DNA of 11,072 bases from Gammaproteobacteria bacterium (GCA_002690405.1 NZEI01000016.1:53880-64951); one strand, 5' to 3'; shown: positions 1 through 7,024, counted from the first letter of the stretch. The notes: generated from the sequence alone by a model not told the origin. Program-made: numbers and translations.

Positions 1-212
1 AATTTTTCGGCAAGCAAATCACCGCCGGAAGCCTGATTTAATGCATGAGCTTGGTTGGCGCTGATCTCGCTGGCACCCGTGGGTAGTTCGGTAATGGCCT
101 GTGCCAGTTCGCCGTCAGGCGTGAGTAGCGGCTGAGGGAAAAAGCAGTCCAACATGGTGCCGCTGGCACTGTACCGGGCTATGCCAAGGCCGAAAGCAAA
201 AATATCTGTCAT
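1..212 (-). CDS. dapD: 2,3,4,5-tetrahydropyridine-2,6-dicarboxylate N-succinyltransferase, N-terminal part (cut by window edge)
   Basis: DapD transfers a succinyl group from succinyl-CoA to tetrahydrodipicolinate in the succinylase branch of lysine/diaminopimelate synthesis, in the cytosol. Only the first 70 codons are present; the rest lies beyond the left edge. The translation begins MTDIFAFGLGIARYSASG and continues through FFPQPLLTPDGEL. From memory this lines up with the start of the long (about 340 aa) Pseudomonas-type DapD (SLAFGVG, then FYAQPLLNP), not with the shorter enteric form. The catalytic left-handed beta-helix domain is not in view. The start ATG is preceded by AAGGAA, a Shine-Dalgarno-like site at 215-220 that sits rather close to the start. 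It lies 108 nt downstream of dapC, which makes the product of the next step but one in the same pathway, and this supports the call. The identification rests on a short stretch and on context. Confidence 0.83.
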   Translation of the reverse strand, partial: MTDIFAFGLGIARYSASGTMLDCFFPQPLLTPDGELAQAITELPTGASEISANQAHALNQASGGDLLAEK

Positions 213-320
213 GATTCCTTCACGTTAAATAGTTGTTAGAAATGTGCCTAGGGCGCAATAAGTTCGACGGAGAATAATACTACAGCTACGCAACATTTAG
301 CTGGTGCGTCGGTACGGTCG
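213..320 (-). other. dapC-dapD intergenic spacer
   Basis: This 108-nt gap separates the dapC stop from the dapD start. I see no credible ORF and no intrinsic terminator: there is no GC-rich stem followed by a T-run on the minus strand. A weak 5-bp inverted repeat (ACGCA/TGCGT, about 291-319) has a 12-nt loop. No promoter with two good hexamers stands out, although the minus-strand segment TATTAT near 272-280 could be a -10. Read-through from dapC into dapD is therefore plausible but not shown. Confidence 0.4.
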
Positions 321-1535
321 TTAATCGCTACGCACGTCATTGGCAAACTCAGCCAGTCGATGGGCCGCCTCGACGCAGTCTGCTAATGGCGCCACCCAAG
401 CCACGCGGACGTGGTTGGCTCCGGGGTTGCCCAAACTGGGTTGATCACGGCCTAAGAATGAGCCCGGCATCACTGTGATGTGCTGTTGCGCGAACAGAGA
501 CTGGCAAAAGCTTAGATCGTCCGTTGGCGTTGGCAGCCAATGATAAAAGCCGCCATCCGGCTGCTGCAGGTCGTAATGGGGCTGCAAAATATCGCTCACC
601 GCCTCGAACTTCTCTTGGTAACGCGCACGATTCTCTTGGACGTGGGTTTCATCCTGCCAGGCCAGAGTGCTGGCATGCTGCTGGTGTGTGCCCATTGCGC
701 AGCCATGGTAGGTCCGATACTGCAGGAATTTTTCGATTATATCGGCGTCGCCAGCGACAAAGCCGCTGCGCAACCCCGGGAGGTTAGAGCGCTTGGATAA
801 GCTATGGAATACCACGCATCGAGCAAAGTCTGGGTTGCCCATAGCGTCGCTTGCGGCCAACAGGCTACTGGGTCGTGTTTGTTCGGAAAAGTAAATCTCC
901 GAGTAACATTCGTCTGCAGCAATAATGAAGTCGTGGCGATGCGCGAGTTCGATCAAGTGTTGCATCTGCGCGTCGCTGATTAAATGTCCGGTTGGGTTGC
1001 CCGGGGAGCAGATGTATAGCAGCTCCATGGCATCCCAAGTTGCTGCAGCGACGTTGTCGAAATCGGCCTGATAGCCTCTCGAGGCAGTATTGGCGAGAAA
1101 AAATGGCGTTGCGCCTGCCAGCAATACTGCGCCTTCATAGATTTGGTAGAACGGATTAGGCATGCCGACAAGGCTTGACCCCTGTCCGCTGAGCACGGCC
1201 TGGGCAAATGCAAACAGCGCTTCCCGGGTGCCGTTTACTGGCAGAATATGGCGCTCGGCCGAAGCGCTCACGGTGAAACGTTTACGCAACCAGTCAGCGA
1301 TGGCCTGACGTAAGGCGTCGCTACCGCGTGTTGCCGGATAGGTGGCAAGATGTTGGGCCAAGGCGCCGCTATCGCTTAGAGCGTCGATAACAAACTGCGG
1401 GGGCGGATGCTTGGGTTCGCCGATCGATAAAGGTATCGGCGCAAGATCGCCGTGATAGTGGCTGTTGATCAGTGCCGCTCTGAGTTTCTCGAACGGGTAG
1501 GACTGTAGTAGGTCGAGTTTTGGGTTAGTCGCCAA
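321..1535 (-). CDS. dapC: Succinyldiaminopimelate transaminase (class I/II PLP aminotransferase)
   Basis: This 404-aa PLP enzyme interconverts N-succinyl-2-amino-6-oxopimelate and N-succinyl-LL-diaminopimelate with glutamate as amino donor, a step of lysine and peptidoglycan precursor synthesis. Fold-type I aminotransferase marks are present: substrate-side motif LSIGEPKH (36-43), LPVNGTREALFAF (98-110), CSPGNPTG (176-183, Asn180), AADECYSE (206-213, Asp208 and Tyr211), the Schiff-base lysine Lys248 in HSLSKRSNLPGLRSG, and a substrate carboxylate-binding Arg377 in HVRVAWVAPL. Sequence and length match Pseudomonas-type DapC closely from memory, better than generic AspC. The start is a TTG (1533-1535), 5 nt after the glnD stop. 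An upstream GTG is out of frame, and a GGAG site lies within the last codons of glnD, so translation is probably coupled to glnD. dapD follows downstream. Confidence 0.92.
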   Translation of the reverse strand: MATNPKLDLLQSYPFEKLRAALINSHYHGDLAPIPLSIGEPKHPPPQFVIDALSDSGALAQHLATYPATRGSDALRQAIADWLRKRFTVSASAERHILPVNGTREALFAFAQAVLSGQGSSLVGMPNPFYQIYEGAVLLAGATPFFLANTASRGYQADFDNVAAATWDAMELLYICSPGNPTGHLISDAQMQHLIELAHRHDFIIAADECYSEIYFSEQTRPSSLLAASDAMGNPDFARCVVFHSLSKRSNLPGLRSGFVAGDADIIEKFLQYRTYHGCAMGTHQQHASTLAWQDETHVQENRARYQEKFEAVSDILQPHYDLQQPDGGFYHWLPTPTDDLSFCQSLFAQQHITVMPGSFLGRDQPSLGNPGANHVRVAWVAPLADCVEAAHRLAEFANDVRSD

Positions 1536-1540
1536 GGCAC

Positions 1541-4162
1541 TTATACTCCGATTGTTTTGCCTAGTTCGCTATCGAGTCGCTGTCTTAACGTATGCTGTAA
1601 GGTGTAAATTTCCTCGGTGTCGTAGAGGCCCTCGCCACGCTCGTTTTGCACGATGAAAATGTCCTCTACCCGTTCCCCAAGGGTAGTAATTCGCGCCGAG
1701 CGCAGGGTGAGTTTCAATTCCATGAACAATAACCCTAAGTGTGCTAGCAGCCCTGGGCGGTCTGCGGCAAGGATGCTGATGGTGGTCAAGTTGTCTTCGG
1801 TAGTGACCTCGACCTCGGTTGGCCAGGGCAGTTCCCGAAGTTGTCGAGATATGCGGCGCTCTTCGCCGGCAGTATCTAGAGTTTCGTCGTTCAGGCTTTT
1901 GCGCAACGAATCACAGATACGCTGTCTGAGACTGTCTTGCTCCGCAATTGCCTCACCCGCGTGATTAAGCACGGTCACTGTATTAAAACACTGCCCCGAC
2001 GCACTGGTATGAATGCTGGCGTCGACGATGGACAGATTCAGCTTGCTGAGGCTGGTGACGATTGCAGCGAATACCCCAGGTCGGTCCGCTAGCATCAGAT
2101 AAATCAGGGTCGCACCCTCGCTCGCGGACTGCGTTGGTGTGTCTTCAAGGTGCACGAAAACCCCATCGGCACGGTTGTGCTCAAGTAAGTGTTCAGTCAG
2201 TTGCGCAATTTGCGCTGGCGGATGGCGCAAAAATAAATCTTCGCCTAGGTCCTGCCATAGCGTATTAATTTGTTGCGGTGTGGTTTCGGTTGCGTCCTGC
2301 AAGCGTTCCAGAGCGCTCTCTTGGCAGGCTTTGATCGCGTCGGCGCGATCGGGTAAGGATGCGAGACCGTTCTTCAAAGCTTTGCGTGTCTCGTTAAATA
2401 GGTGGCGCAACAAGCTGGCGCGCCAGTTGTTCCAAAGCGTTGGATTGGTCGCGTTTATGTCCGCCACGGTTAATGCGTAAAGATAATTGAGGCGCATTTC
2501 AGAGCGCACCTCGCGGGCAAAGTCCTGAACTACTTCGGGGTCATAAATGTCCTGATGCTGGGATACGCTGGACATATACAAATGCCGCTCTACCAGCCAG
2601 CATACGGTGTCGGTGTCTGCAGCGTTCAGTTGATGACGCTGGCAGAACAGTCGGGCATCGACCGCTCCCAGCTCTGAGTGGTCGCCACCGCGCCCCTTGC
2701 CAATGTCGTGATAGAGCCCGGCGATGTACAGTAATTCTGGTTTAGGTATTGCTTGCACACACTGATGGGCTACCGGCGCATGCTGCATCGCCTCTGGATA
2801 GCGAAATCGGCGCATGTTGCCGATTACCATCATCGTGTGGGCATCTACGGTGTAGATATGAAAAAGGTCATGCTGCATCTGCCCGACGATTTGTCCAAAC
2901 TCTGGTATGTAGCGCGCCAGCACACCATATCGACGCATCCGCGTGAGCTGGGTGACAATGTTAAAGGGGGCCTTTAGCAAGCGCATAAACAGTTGGGTAT
3001 GTTCAGCTTTGTTGCGAAAACTGTCATCGATTAGATGCAAGGATTCGCGTATCAGGCGGATGGTAGCCGCGCTGACCCCTTCAACATCCTCCCGGTGTGC
3101 AATGATGACGAACATTTCCAGTAGCGCCGCTGGATTATTGCGAAATACGTCCTCGCCCTGAGTCTCAATATGCTTATTGCGCAGCACAAAATCGTCATTG
3201 ATCGTTTCCACTTTGTCGCGTCTTGGTTTGTCAGAGCGCTCGCGGAAAAATTGGATGATGATGTCATTGACTTCGGTCAGCGCGAGTACGTGGCGATAAT
3301 AGTGGTGCATAAAGCGCTCTACGCCTGATTTCGCATCGGTATCCACAAATCCCAGCCGCTGGGCGAGCTCACGTTGGTGAGCAAACCGCAATTGGTCTTC
3401 TTTGCGTCCGACGATCAGATGTAGTCCGAAGCGTACCCACCACAAAAAACGCCGGCCATCCTCGAGCCAGCGGCGCTCTTGGTCGGTCAGCACTCCAAGG
3501 GCGACTAACTGTTCGGTATCTGTGGTCGCGAATTGCCGTAGGCAGATCCACAGCGCGGTATGAATATCACGGAGGCCGCCGGGGGATGTCTTTACATTGG
3601 GCTCGAGGTTGTAGTCGGTGTCCAGGTAATTATCGTGGCGCTGCGTTTGTTCCTCATACTTGGCGCGAAAAAATTCATCTGCGGAGCCCACACGATCGGA
3701 TTTTAGTTTCTCATCGAGCTTGCGTACTAAGGTCATATCACCGGCCATTACCCGGCGCTCAAGCAATGCGGTTGCAACTGTTATGTCCGCGCGAGCTTGT
3801 TGTAGGCAGCCTTTAACGTCGCGAACACTGTGGCCAACCTCGAGGTTTAAGTCGAAGACATCACGCAGAAAATTTTCGATTGGAGCGCGCAGCTTTTCGG
3901 GTCGTTTGGCCAGTACCAACAGGTCGATATCGGATCCGGGATGCAGTTCGCGGCGGCCATAGCCACCCACAGCGAATAGGGCTACGTCATTGTGCGCGCT
4001 AAGATGTTGCTGCCAAGCGTCTAATACCAATTCATCGACCAAGCTTGTCAGGTCGTCCATAAGTTCTTCGACAGGATGATTCTGCCAGTAACGCTCAGCT
4101 AGGGCTGTAGTGACCTCGGTAAGGCGCTGCCGACGTGCTGCAGTGGCGGAAGCTAGATTCAT
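1541..4162 (-). CDS. glnD: Bifunctional [PII] uridylyltransferase / uridylyl-removing enzyme
   Basis: GlnD is the glutamine sensor of the nitrogen regulatory cascade. It uridylylates PII (GlnB/GlnK) when glutamine is low and removes UMP when glutamine is high. The 873-aa protein has the full family layout. The nucleotidyltransferase domain carries the GSDID metal motif (76-80) within AVGGYGRRELHPGSD. A GlnD-specific segment KTSPGGLRDIH follows (191-201). The HD hydrolase domain has AHTMMV (441-446), YHDIGKG (484-490) and DHSELG (494-499). Two C-terminal ACT domains, which bind glutamine, start at LMLADRPGVFAA (689-700) and ILAADRPGLLAH (797-808). All expected catalytic residues are present and the length is close to the usual 860-900 aa. 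The ATG lies 6 nt after the map stop with only a weak ribosome-binding site (GAGCGG inside map), so it is likely co-transcribed and translationally coupled. dapC follows after 5 nt. Confidence 0.97.
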   Translation of the reverse strand: MNLASATAARRQRLTEVTTALAERYWQNHPVEELMDDLTSLVDELVLDAWQQHLSAHNDVALFAVGGYGRRELHPGSDIDLLVLAKRPEKLRAPIENFLRDVFDLNLEVGHSVRDVKGCLQQARADITVATALLERRVMAGDMTLVRKLDEKLKSDRVGSADEFFRAKYEEQTQRHDNYLDTDYNLEPNVKTSPGGLRDIHTALWICLRQFATTDTEQLVALGVLTDQERRWLEDGRRFLWWVRFGLHLIVGRKEDQLRFAHQRELAQRLGFVDTDAKSGVERFMHHYYRHVLALTEVNDIIIQFFRERSDKPRRDKVETINDDFVLRNKHIETQGEDVFRNNPAALLEMFVIIAHREDVEGVSAATIRLIRESLHLIDDSFRNKAEHTQLFMRLLKAPFNIVTQLTRMRRYGVLARYIPEFGQIVGQMQHDLFHIYTVDAHTMMVIGNMRRFRYPEAMQHAPVAHQCVQAIPKPELLYIAGLYHDIGKGRGGDHSELGAVDARLFCQRHQLNAADTDTVCWLVERHLYMSSVSQHQDIYDPEVVQDFAREVRSEMRLNYLYALTVADINATNPTLWNNWRASLLRHLFNETRKALKNGLASLPDRADAIKACQESALERLQDATETTPQQINTLWQDLGEDLFLRHPPAQIAQLTEHLLEHNRADGVFVHLEDTPTQSASEGATLIYLMLADRPGVFAAIVTSLSKLNLSIVDASIHTSASGQCFNTVTVLNHAGEAIAEQDSLRQRICDSLRKSLNDETLDTAGEERRISRQLRELPWPTEVEVTTEDNLTTISILAADRPGLLAHLGLLFMELKLTLRSARITTLGERVEDIFIVQNERGEGLYDTEEIYTLQHTLRQRLDSELGKTIGV

Positions 4163-4168
4163 GCAGCG

Positions 4169-4969
4169 TTACAGCCGCTCTTCGTCGCGCAGGGTGAAGA
4201 TCTCGCTGCCCTCAGCAGTGACCATGAGGGTGTGTTCCCACTGTGCAGAAAGCTTGTGATCTTTCGTTACTGCGGTCCACTGATCGGGCAATATCTTTAT
4301 ATGACGCTTGCCCGCATTGATCATCGGTTCGATAGTGAAACACATCCCTTCTTCTAACACCTGCCCAGTGCCGGGCCGGCCGTAGTGCAATATTTGTGGA
4401 TCGTCATGAAAGACTTTGGCAATACCATGGCCGCAGAACTCCCGCACGACGCTGAATCGTTGGGCTTCGGCATAACTTTGAATAGCATGTCCAATGTCGC
4501 CCAGACGTGCGCCCGGTCGCACCACGTCGATGCCCCGATAGAGGCAGTCTTGGGTGACCTTAGCTAAGCGTTTTGCCATTACGCTGGCTTCGCCAGCGAA
4601 AAACATTTTGCTGGTATCACCGTGATAGCCGTCATCGATTACCGTGATATCGATATTAAGGACGTCACCATTTTTCAGTTTTTTGCTCGGCGACGGAATG
4701 CCATGGCAGACCACGTGGTTGACCGATGTGCAAATAGACTTCGGGAACGGCGCCTGGCCGCCACCTCCGCCGTAATTGAGGGGCGCGGGTATGCACTGCA
4801 GCTCATCGACGATGTAGTCGTGGCAGAGCTGGTTCAAGTAATCCGTTGTAACGCCGGGCTGTACATACGGACCAATCATGTCGAGTACTGCCGCCGCTTT
4901 TTTTCCAGCACTGCGCATGCCTGCCAGATCGGTCGCATTATCGATCCGTGCCACCATATTAAAACTCAT
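4169..4969 (-). CDS. map: Methionine aminopeptidase, type I
   Basis: Map removes the initiator methionine from nascent proteins at the ribosome. The start chosen (ATG at 4967-4969) gives 266 aa beginning MSFNMVARIDNATDLAGMR. This matches the usual type I N-terminus, whereas the frame stays open to 5158 and would add 63 unconserved residues across the rpsB promoter region. A second in-frame ATG four codons on (4955-4957) is also possible. With this numbering the five metal ligands of the pita-bread fold are all present: Asp107 (NIDIT), Asp118 (HGDTS), His181 (CGHGI), Glu214 (TIEPM) and Glu245 (QWEHT). The substrate-side histidine is His89 (VCHG). An insert with five consecutive glycines (67-71, NYGGGGGQAPF) precedes PKSICTSVNH and is absent from the E. 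coli enzyme as I recall it. No strong Shine-Dalgarno precedes the start. map is divergent from rpsB and heads the map-glnD-dapC operon, a conserved gammaproteobacterial layout. Confidence 0.95.
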   Translation of the reverse strand: MSFNMVARIDNATDLAGMRSAGKKAAAVLDMIGPYVQPGVTTDYLNQLCHDYIVDELQCIPAPLNYGGGGGQAPFPKSICTSVNHVVCHGIPSPSKKLKNGDVLNIDITVIDDGYHGDTSKMFFAGEASVMAKRLAKVTQDCLYRGIDVVRPGARLGDIGHAIQSYAEAQRFSVVREFCGHGIAKVFHDDPQILHYGRPGTGQVLEEGMCFTIEPMINAGKRHIKILPDQWTAVTKDHKLSAQWEHTLMVTAEGSEIFTLRDEERL

Positions 4970-4988
4970 TTCTATAGCTGAGCGGTTA

Positions 4989-5005
4989 TGGTATAAAGCG
5001 CGCCG
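4989..5005 (+). promoter_or_regulatory. Probable rpsB operon promoter, extended -10 with GC-rich discriminator
   Basis: The plus strand reads TGGTATAAAGCGCGCC: an extended -10 TG at 4989-4990, a -10 hexamer TATAAA at 4992-4997, then a GCGCGCC discriminator. Transcription would start near 5004-5006. The -35 at 17-nt spacing (TTTCTA, 4969-4974) is weak, which an extended -10 can offset. GC-rich discriminators are typical of stable-RNA and ribosomal-protein promoters under stringent control, and an extended -10 is known for E. coli rpsB. The start site is inferred, not measured. Confidence 0.6.
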
Positions 5006-5286
5006 TTCAGAGTCCATGACATTGGCCATTTCGGTGTCGATTGCATGGTCGTTGAGCACAAAGTAGATGGAAAAGCAGCCGTAAGGGCATGAACACCCTA
5101 GCTCTACACAGCAACTGTTGTGGGGAAAGAGGGCGGAATGAGCCGAATGCTGCGGCATAAAGAGCGCTCGTCAAATGAGTGCAAATAACGTTGCCGGTTT
5201 CGTCACAGACTCACGGGTGCCTGAGGCTTAGGTCGCGGGTTTGAGTTTGGGAAATCGAGCAATAAACCAACCCGGAGAGAAAAGTT
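5006..5286 (+). ncRNA. Candidate structured 5' leader of rpsB (S2 autoregulatory region; t44/tff position)
   Basis: If transcription begins near 5005, rpsB carries a leader of about 280 nt. In E. coli the rpsB leader binds S2 and represses rpsB-tsf translation, and the RNA described as t44/tff maps to the same position. Here the last hairpin pairs CGGGTT (5236-5241) with AACCCG (5269-5274) and ends at the first G of the GGAGA ribosome-binding site. AAACC (5264-5268) could compete for the same left arm. This fits a switch controlling ribosome access. Homology to t44 was judged from position and layout only, not from a covariance model. Confidence 0.4.
5274..5278 (+). promoter_or_regulatory. 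rpsB ribosome-binding site
   Basis: GGAGA lies 8 nt before the ATG at 5287. This strong Shine-Dalgarno fixes the rpsB start and touches the 3' arm of the leader hairpin CGGGTT/AACCCG. Confidence 0.75.
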
Positions 5287-6150
5287 ATGAGTGTAAGCAT
5301 GCGCGATATGCTTGCGGCTGGTGTGCATTTCGGCCATCAGACGCGGTTCTGGAACCCCAAGATGGCGCCGTTCATCTTTGGAGCCCGCAACAAGATTCAC
5401 ATCGTCAATCTTGAAAAAACCCTACCGGCTTTCAATGATGCGCTTGTCGAAATGCGCAATATGGCGTCGCGTGGGCAAAAAATTCTTTTCGTTGGCACCA
5501 AGCGTGCTGCTGCGAAAGTCATTCAGGAACAGGCAAGCCGAGTCGGTATGCCGTTCGTCGACCAACGTTGGTTGGGTGGCATGCTGACGAACTACAAAAC
5601 AATACGTCAGTCTATTCGCCGCCTGCAGGATTTAGAAACGCAGTCGTCTGATGGAACATTCGATCTGCTGTCGAAAAAAGAAGCACTGCAGCGCACTCGC
5701 ATGATGAACAAGCTGCACAGCAGCCTTGGCGGTATCAAGGACATGGGTGGCCTACCAGATGCGCTATTTGTTGTTGACGTACAACATGAGCGTATCGCTG
5801 TGGCTGAAGCCAATAAATTAGGCATACCGGTATTTGGAATTGTCGATACTAACAGTGACCCGGCAGGGGTTGACTATGTAATCCCAGGCAATGACGACGC
5901 CATTCGAGCAATCCGCCTGTATGTATCAGCGGTAGCCGATAGCGTTGCAGAGGGTAAGGCCAACGCTCAGCCGACGGTCAGTGCGGACGAATTTGTAGAG
6001 GTTGATGAAAGCGAAGTCGCAGCTCCGGTAGCGGAAATATCCGAGGCGGTTGCTGCCAGTGTTAATCAAACTTTCGCCGCAGAAGACGAGGAAAAAGCCG
6101 CACAGGAAGCCGCAGAGCAGGCTGCCGCAGCAGACGCAGACAAGGAGTAA
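5287..6150 (+). CDS. rpsB: 30S ribosomal protein S2, with C-terminal acidic/Ala-rich extension
   Basis: S2 binds late to the 30S subunit at the head-body junction and is needed for S1 docking. The first 225 or so residues are typical: VSMRDMLAAGVHFGHQTR (3-20), WNPKMAPFIFGARNKIHI (22-39), LFVGTKRAA (67-75), RWLGGMLTN (94-102), GGLPDALFVVD (154-164) and PVFGIVDTNSDP (181-192). The ATG matches the family start and follows a strong ribosome-binding site. At 287 aa the protein is longer than the 241 aa of E. coli S2. The surplus is a low-complexity tail from about residue 230, rich in Ala, Glu and Asp, ending EQAAAADADKE, probably disordered. It is the first gene of the plus-strand operon. tsf starts 3 nt after its stop, and its last codons supply the tsf ribosome-binding site. 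Confidence 0.97.
   Translation: MSVSMRDMLAAGVHFGHQTRFWNPKMAPFIFGARNKIHIVNLEKTLPAFNDALVEMRNMASRGQKILFVGTKRAAAKVIQEQASRVGMPFVDQRWLGGMLTNYKTIRQSIRRLQDLETQSSDGTFDLLSKKEALQRTRMMNKLHSSLGGIKDMGGLPDALFVVDVQHERIAVAEANKLGIPVFGIVDTNSDPAGVDYVIPGNDDAIRAIRLYVSAVADSVAEGKANAQPTVSADEFVEVDESEVAAPVAEISEAVAASVNQTFAAEDEEKAAQEAAEQAAAADADKE
6142..6147 (+). promoter_or_regulatory. tsf ribosome-binding site inside the end of rpsB
   Basis: AAGGAG overlaps the last two sense codons of rpsB (AAG GAG, just before TAA) and lies 6 nt before the tsf ATG. Ribosomes finishing rpsB would stop over this site, so tsf translation is probably coupled to rpsB. Confidence 0.75.
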
Positions 6151-6153
6151 GAA

Positions 6154-7023
6154 ATGGCAATTTCTGCAGCAATGGTCAAAGAGCTAAGAGAGCGTACTGG
6201 CCTTGGAATGATGGATTGCAAACGTGCGCTGACCGAGGCGGACGGCGACATGGAAAAAGCCATTGAAGAGCTGCGTAAGAAAAGTGCGCTTAAGGCTGCG
6301 AAAAAAGCCGGTCGTACCACCGCAAATGGTCTATTGGGTATCCACGTGGCCGCAGACGGAACGCGAGGTGCCATCGTTGAGATCAACATCGAGACCGACT
6401 TTGCCGCAAAGAACGAAAAGTTCATTGCTTTCGTGGCAAAAGTAACCGAGCAACTTTTCGAGTCCGCGGATGGTGACCTCACTGCACTCGCAGCGGGTGA
6501 TTTGAATGCCGAGCGCGAAACACTGGTTCAAGAAATTGGCGAGAACATCACCATCCGTCGTGGCCAAGTGGTGGAATCTGCTGCCGGTGGGATCAGCGAA
6601 TATATGCATGGCGACCAACGTCGCGGCGCGCTGGTAAATTTAGGTCAGGCGAATGCTGAATTGGGTCGGGACATCGCAATGCATGTCGTGGCCATCAATC
6701 CCATGGTTGTGCGCAGTGAAGACGTAGCGCCCGACGTATTGGCGAAAGAGCGGGAAATTTTTGCGTCTCAGGCAGCGGAGAGTGGCAAGCCTGAAGAGAT
6801 CGTCGTCAAGATGGTTGAGGGGCGGGTTAAAAAATTCCTTTCGGAAGTAAGTTTGTTAGACCAGCCCTTCGTTAAAGATGGCGATACCAAGGTCGGTAAG
6901 CTGGTGGCTGACGCTGGCACGGAAGTGCTGTCTTTCGTCCGCTATGAGGTAGGCGAGGGCATTGAGGTCGAGGAAACAGACTTTGCCGCCGAAGTTGCTG
7001 CTCAGGTAGCCGGTAACGACTAG
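6154..7023 (+). CDS. tsf: Translation elongation factor Ts
   Basis: EF-Ts is the nucleotide exchange factor that recycles EF-Tu-GDP to EF-Tu-GTP. The 289-aa product is near the usual length (E. coli 283). The N-terminal UBA-like domain reads VKELRERTGLGMMDCKRAL (8-26), followed by the hinge AIEELRKKSALKAAKK (36-51). The EF-Tu-contact motif is TDFAAKNEKF (81-90), where E. coli has TDFVAKD. The core and the C-terminal segment LLDQPFVKD are also recognisable. The ATG lies 3 nt after the rpsB stop with an ideally spaced AAGGAG. The stop (TAG, 7021-7023) is followed after one base by the pyrH TTG. No attenuator can fit between rpsB and tsf here, unlike E. coli, where the spacer is long. Confidence 0.97.
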   Translation: MAISAAMVKELRERTGLGMMDCKRALTEADGDMEKAIEELRKKSALKAAKKAGRTTANGLLGIHVAADGTRGAIVEINIETDFAAKNEKFIAFVAKVTEQLFESADGDLTALAAGDLNAERETLVQEIGENITIRRGQVVESAAGGISEYMHGDQRRGALVNLGQANAELGRDIAMHVVAINPMVVRSEDVAPDVLAKEREIFASQAAESGKPEEIVVKMVEGRVKKFLSEVSLLDQPFVKDGDTKVGKLVADAGTEVLSFVRYEVGEGIEVEETDFAAEVAAQVAGND

Positions 7024-7024
7024 T

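Larger units (their letters stand above)
4970..5286. promoter_or_regulatory. Divergent map / rpsB intergenic regulatory region
   Basis: This 317-nt stretch has no convincing gene. It contains the probable rpsB promoter near its left end, a long rpsB leader with several inverted repeats, and the rpsB ribosome-binding site. Hairpins visible on the plus strand are: a stem of ATG-GCCG with CGGCAT, with one bulged A and a 7-nt loop (5138-5158); the 8-bp palindrome GAGCGCTC (5162-5169); AGGG/CCCT near 5083-5099; and CGGGTT/AACCCG (5236-5274). The minus-strand frame of map stays open through most of it, but codons upstream of 4969 look non-coding. Confidence 0.6.

Noticed and set aside
291..319. ACGCA/TGCGT inverted repeat after dapC as an intrinsic terminator.
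   Set aside because: It has five base pairs, a 12-nt loop and no following T-run on the minus strand, so it would not end transcription by the usual mechanism.
2062..2480. Plus-strand frames of 68 and 113 codons within glnD.
   Set aside because: They overlap the coding core of GlnD in antisense, lack motifs, and have the irregular composition of shadow frames.
5083..5099. AGGG/CCCT inverted repeat in the rpsB leader as a possible terminator or attenuator.
   Set aside because: The stem is only 4 bp with a loop of about 8 nt and no T-run follows, so it is too weak to call on its own.
4970..5158. Upstream extension of map to 329 aa, including a Cys-rich stretch (CCVELGCSCPYGC) that looks a little like a zinc-binding segment.
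   Set aside because: The conserved type I Map N-terminus begins at the ATG at 4967-4969. The extension crosses the rpsB promoter and leader, its starts have no ribosome-binding site, and the sequence resembles no Map extension I know. Chance openness on the minus strand is the simpler reading.
6066..6482. A 138-codon minus-strand frame, Ser/Ala-rich, opposite the end of rpsB and start of tsf.
   Set aside because: It lies antisense to two certain genes. Its composition is the complement of the Ala/Glu-rich S2 tail, and it has no recognisable motif.
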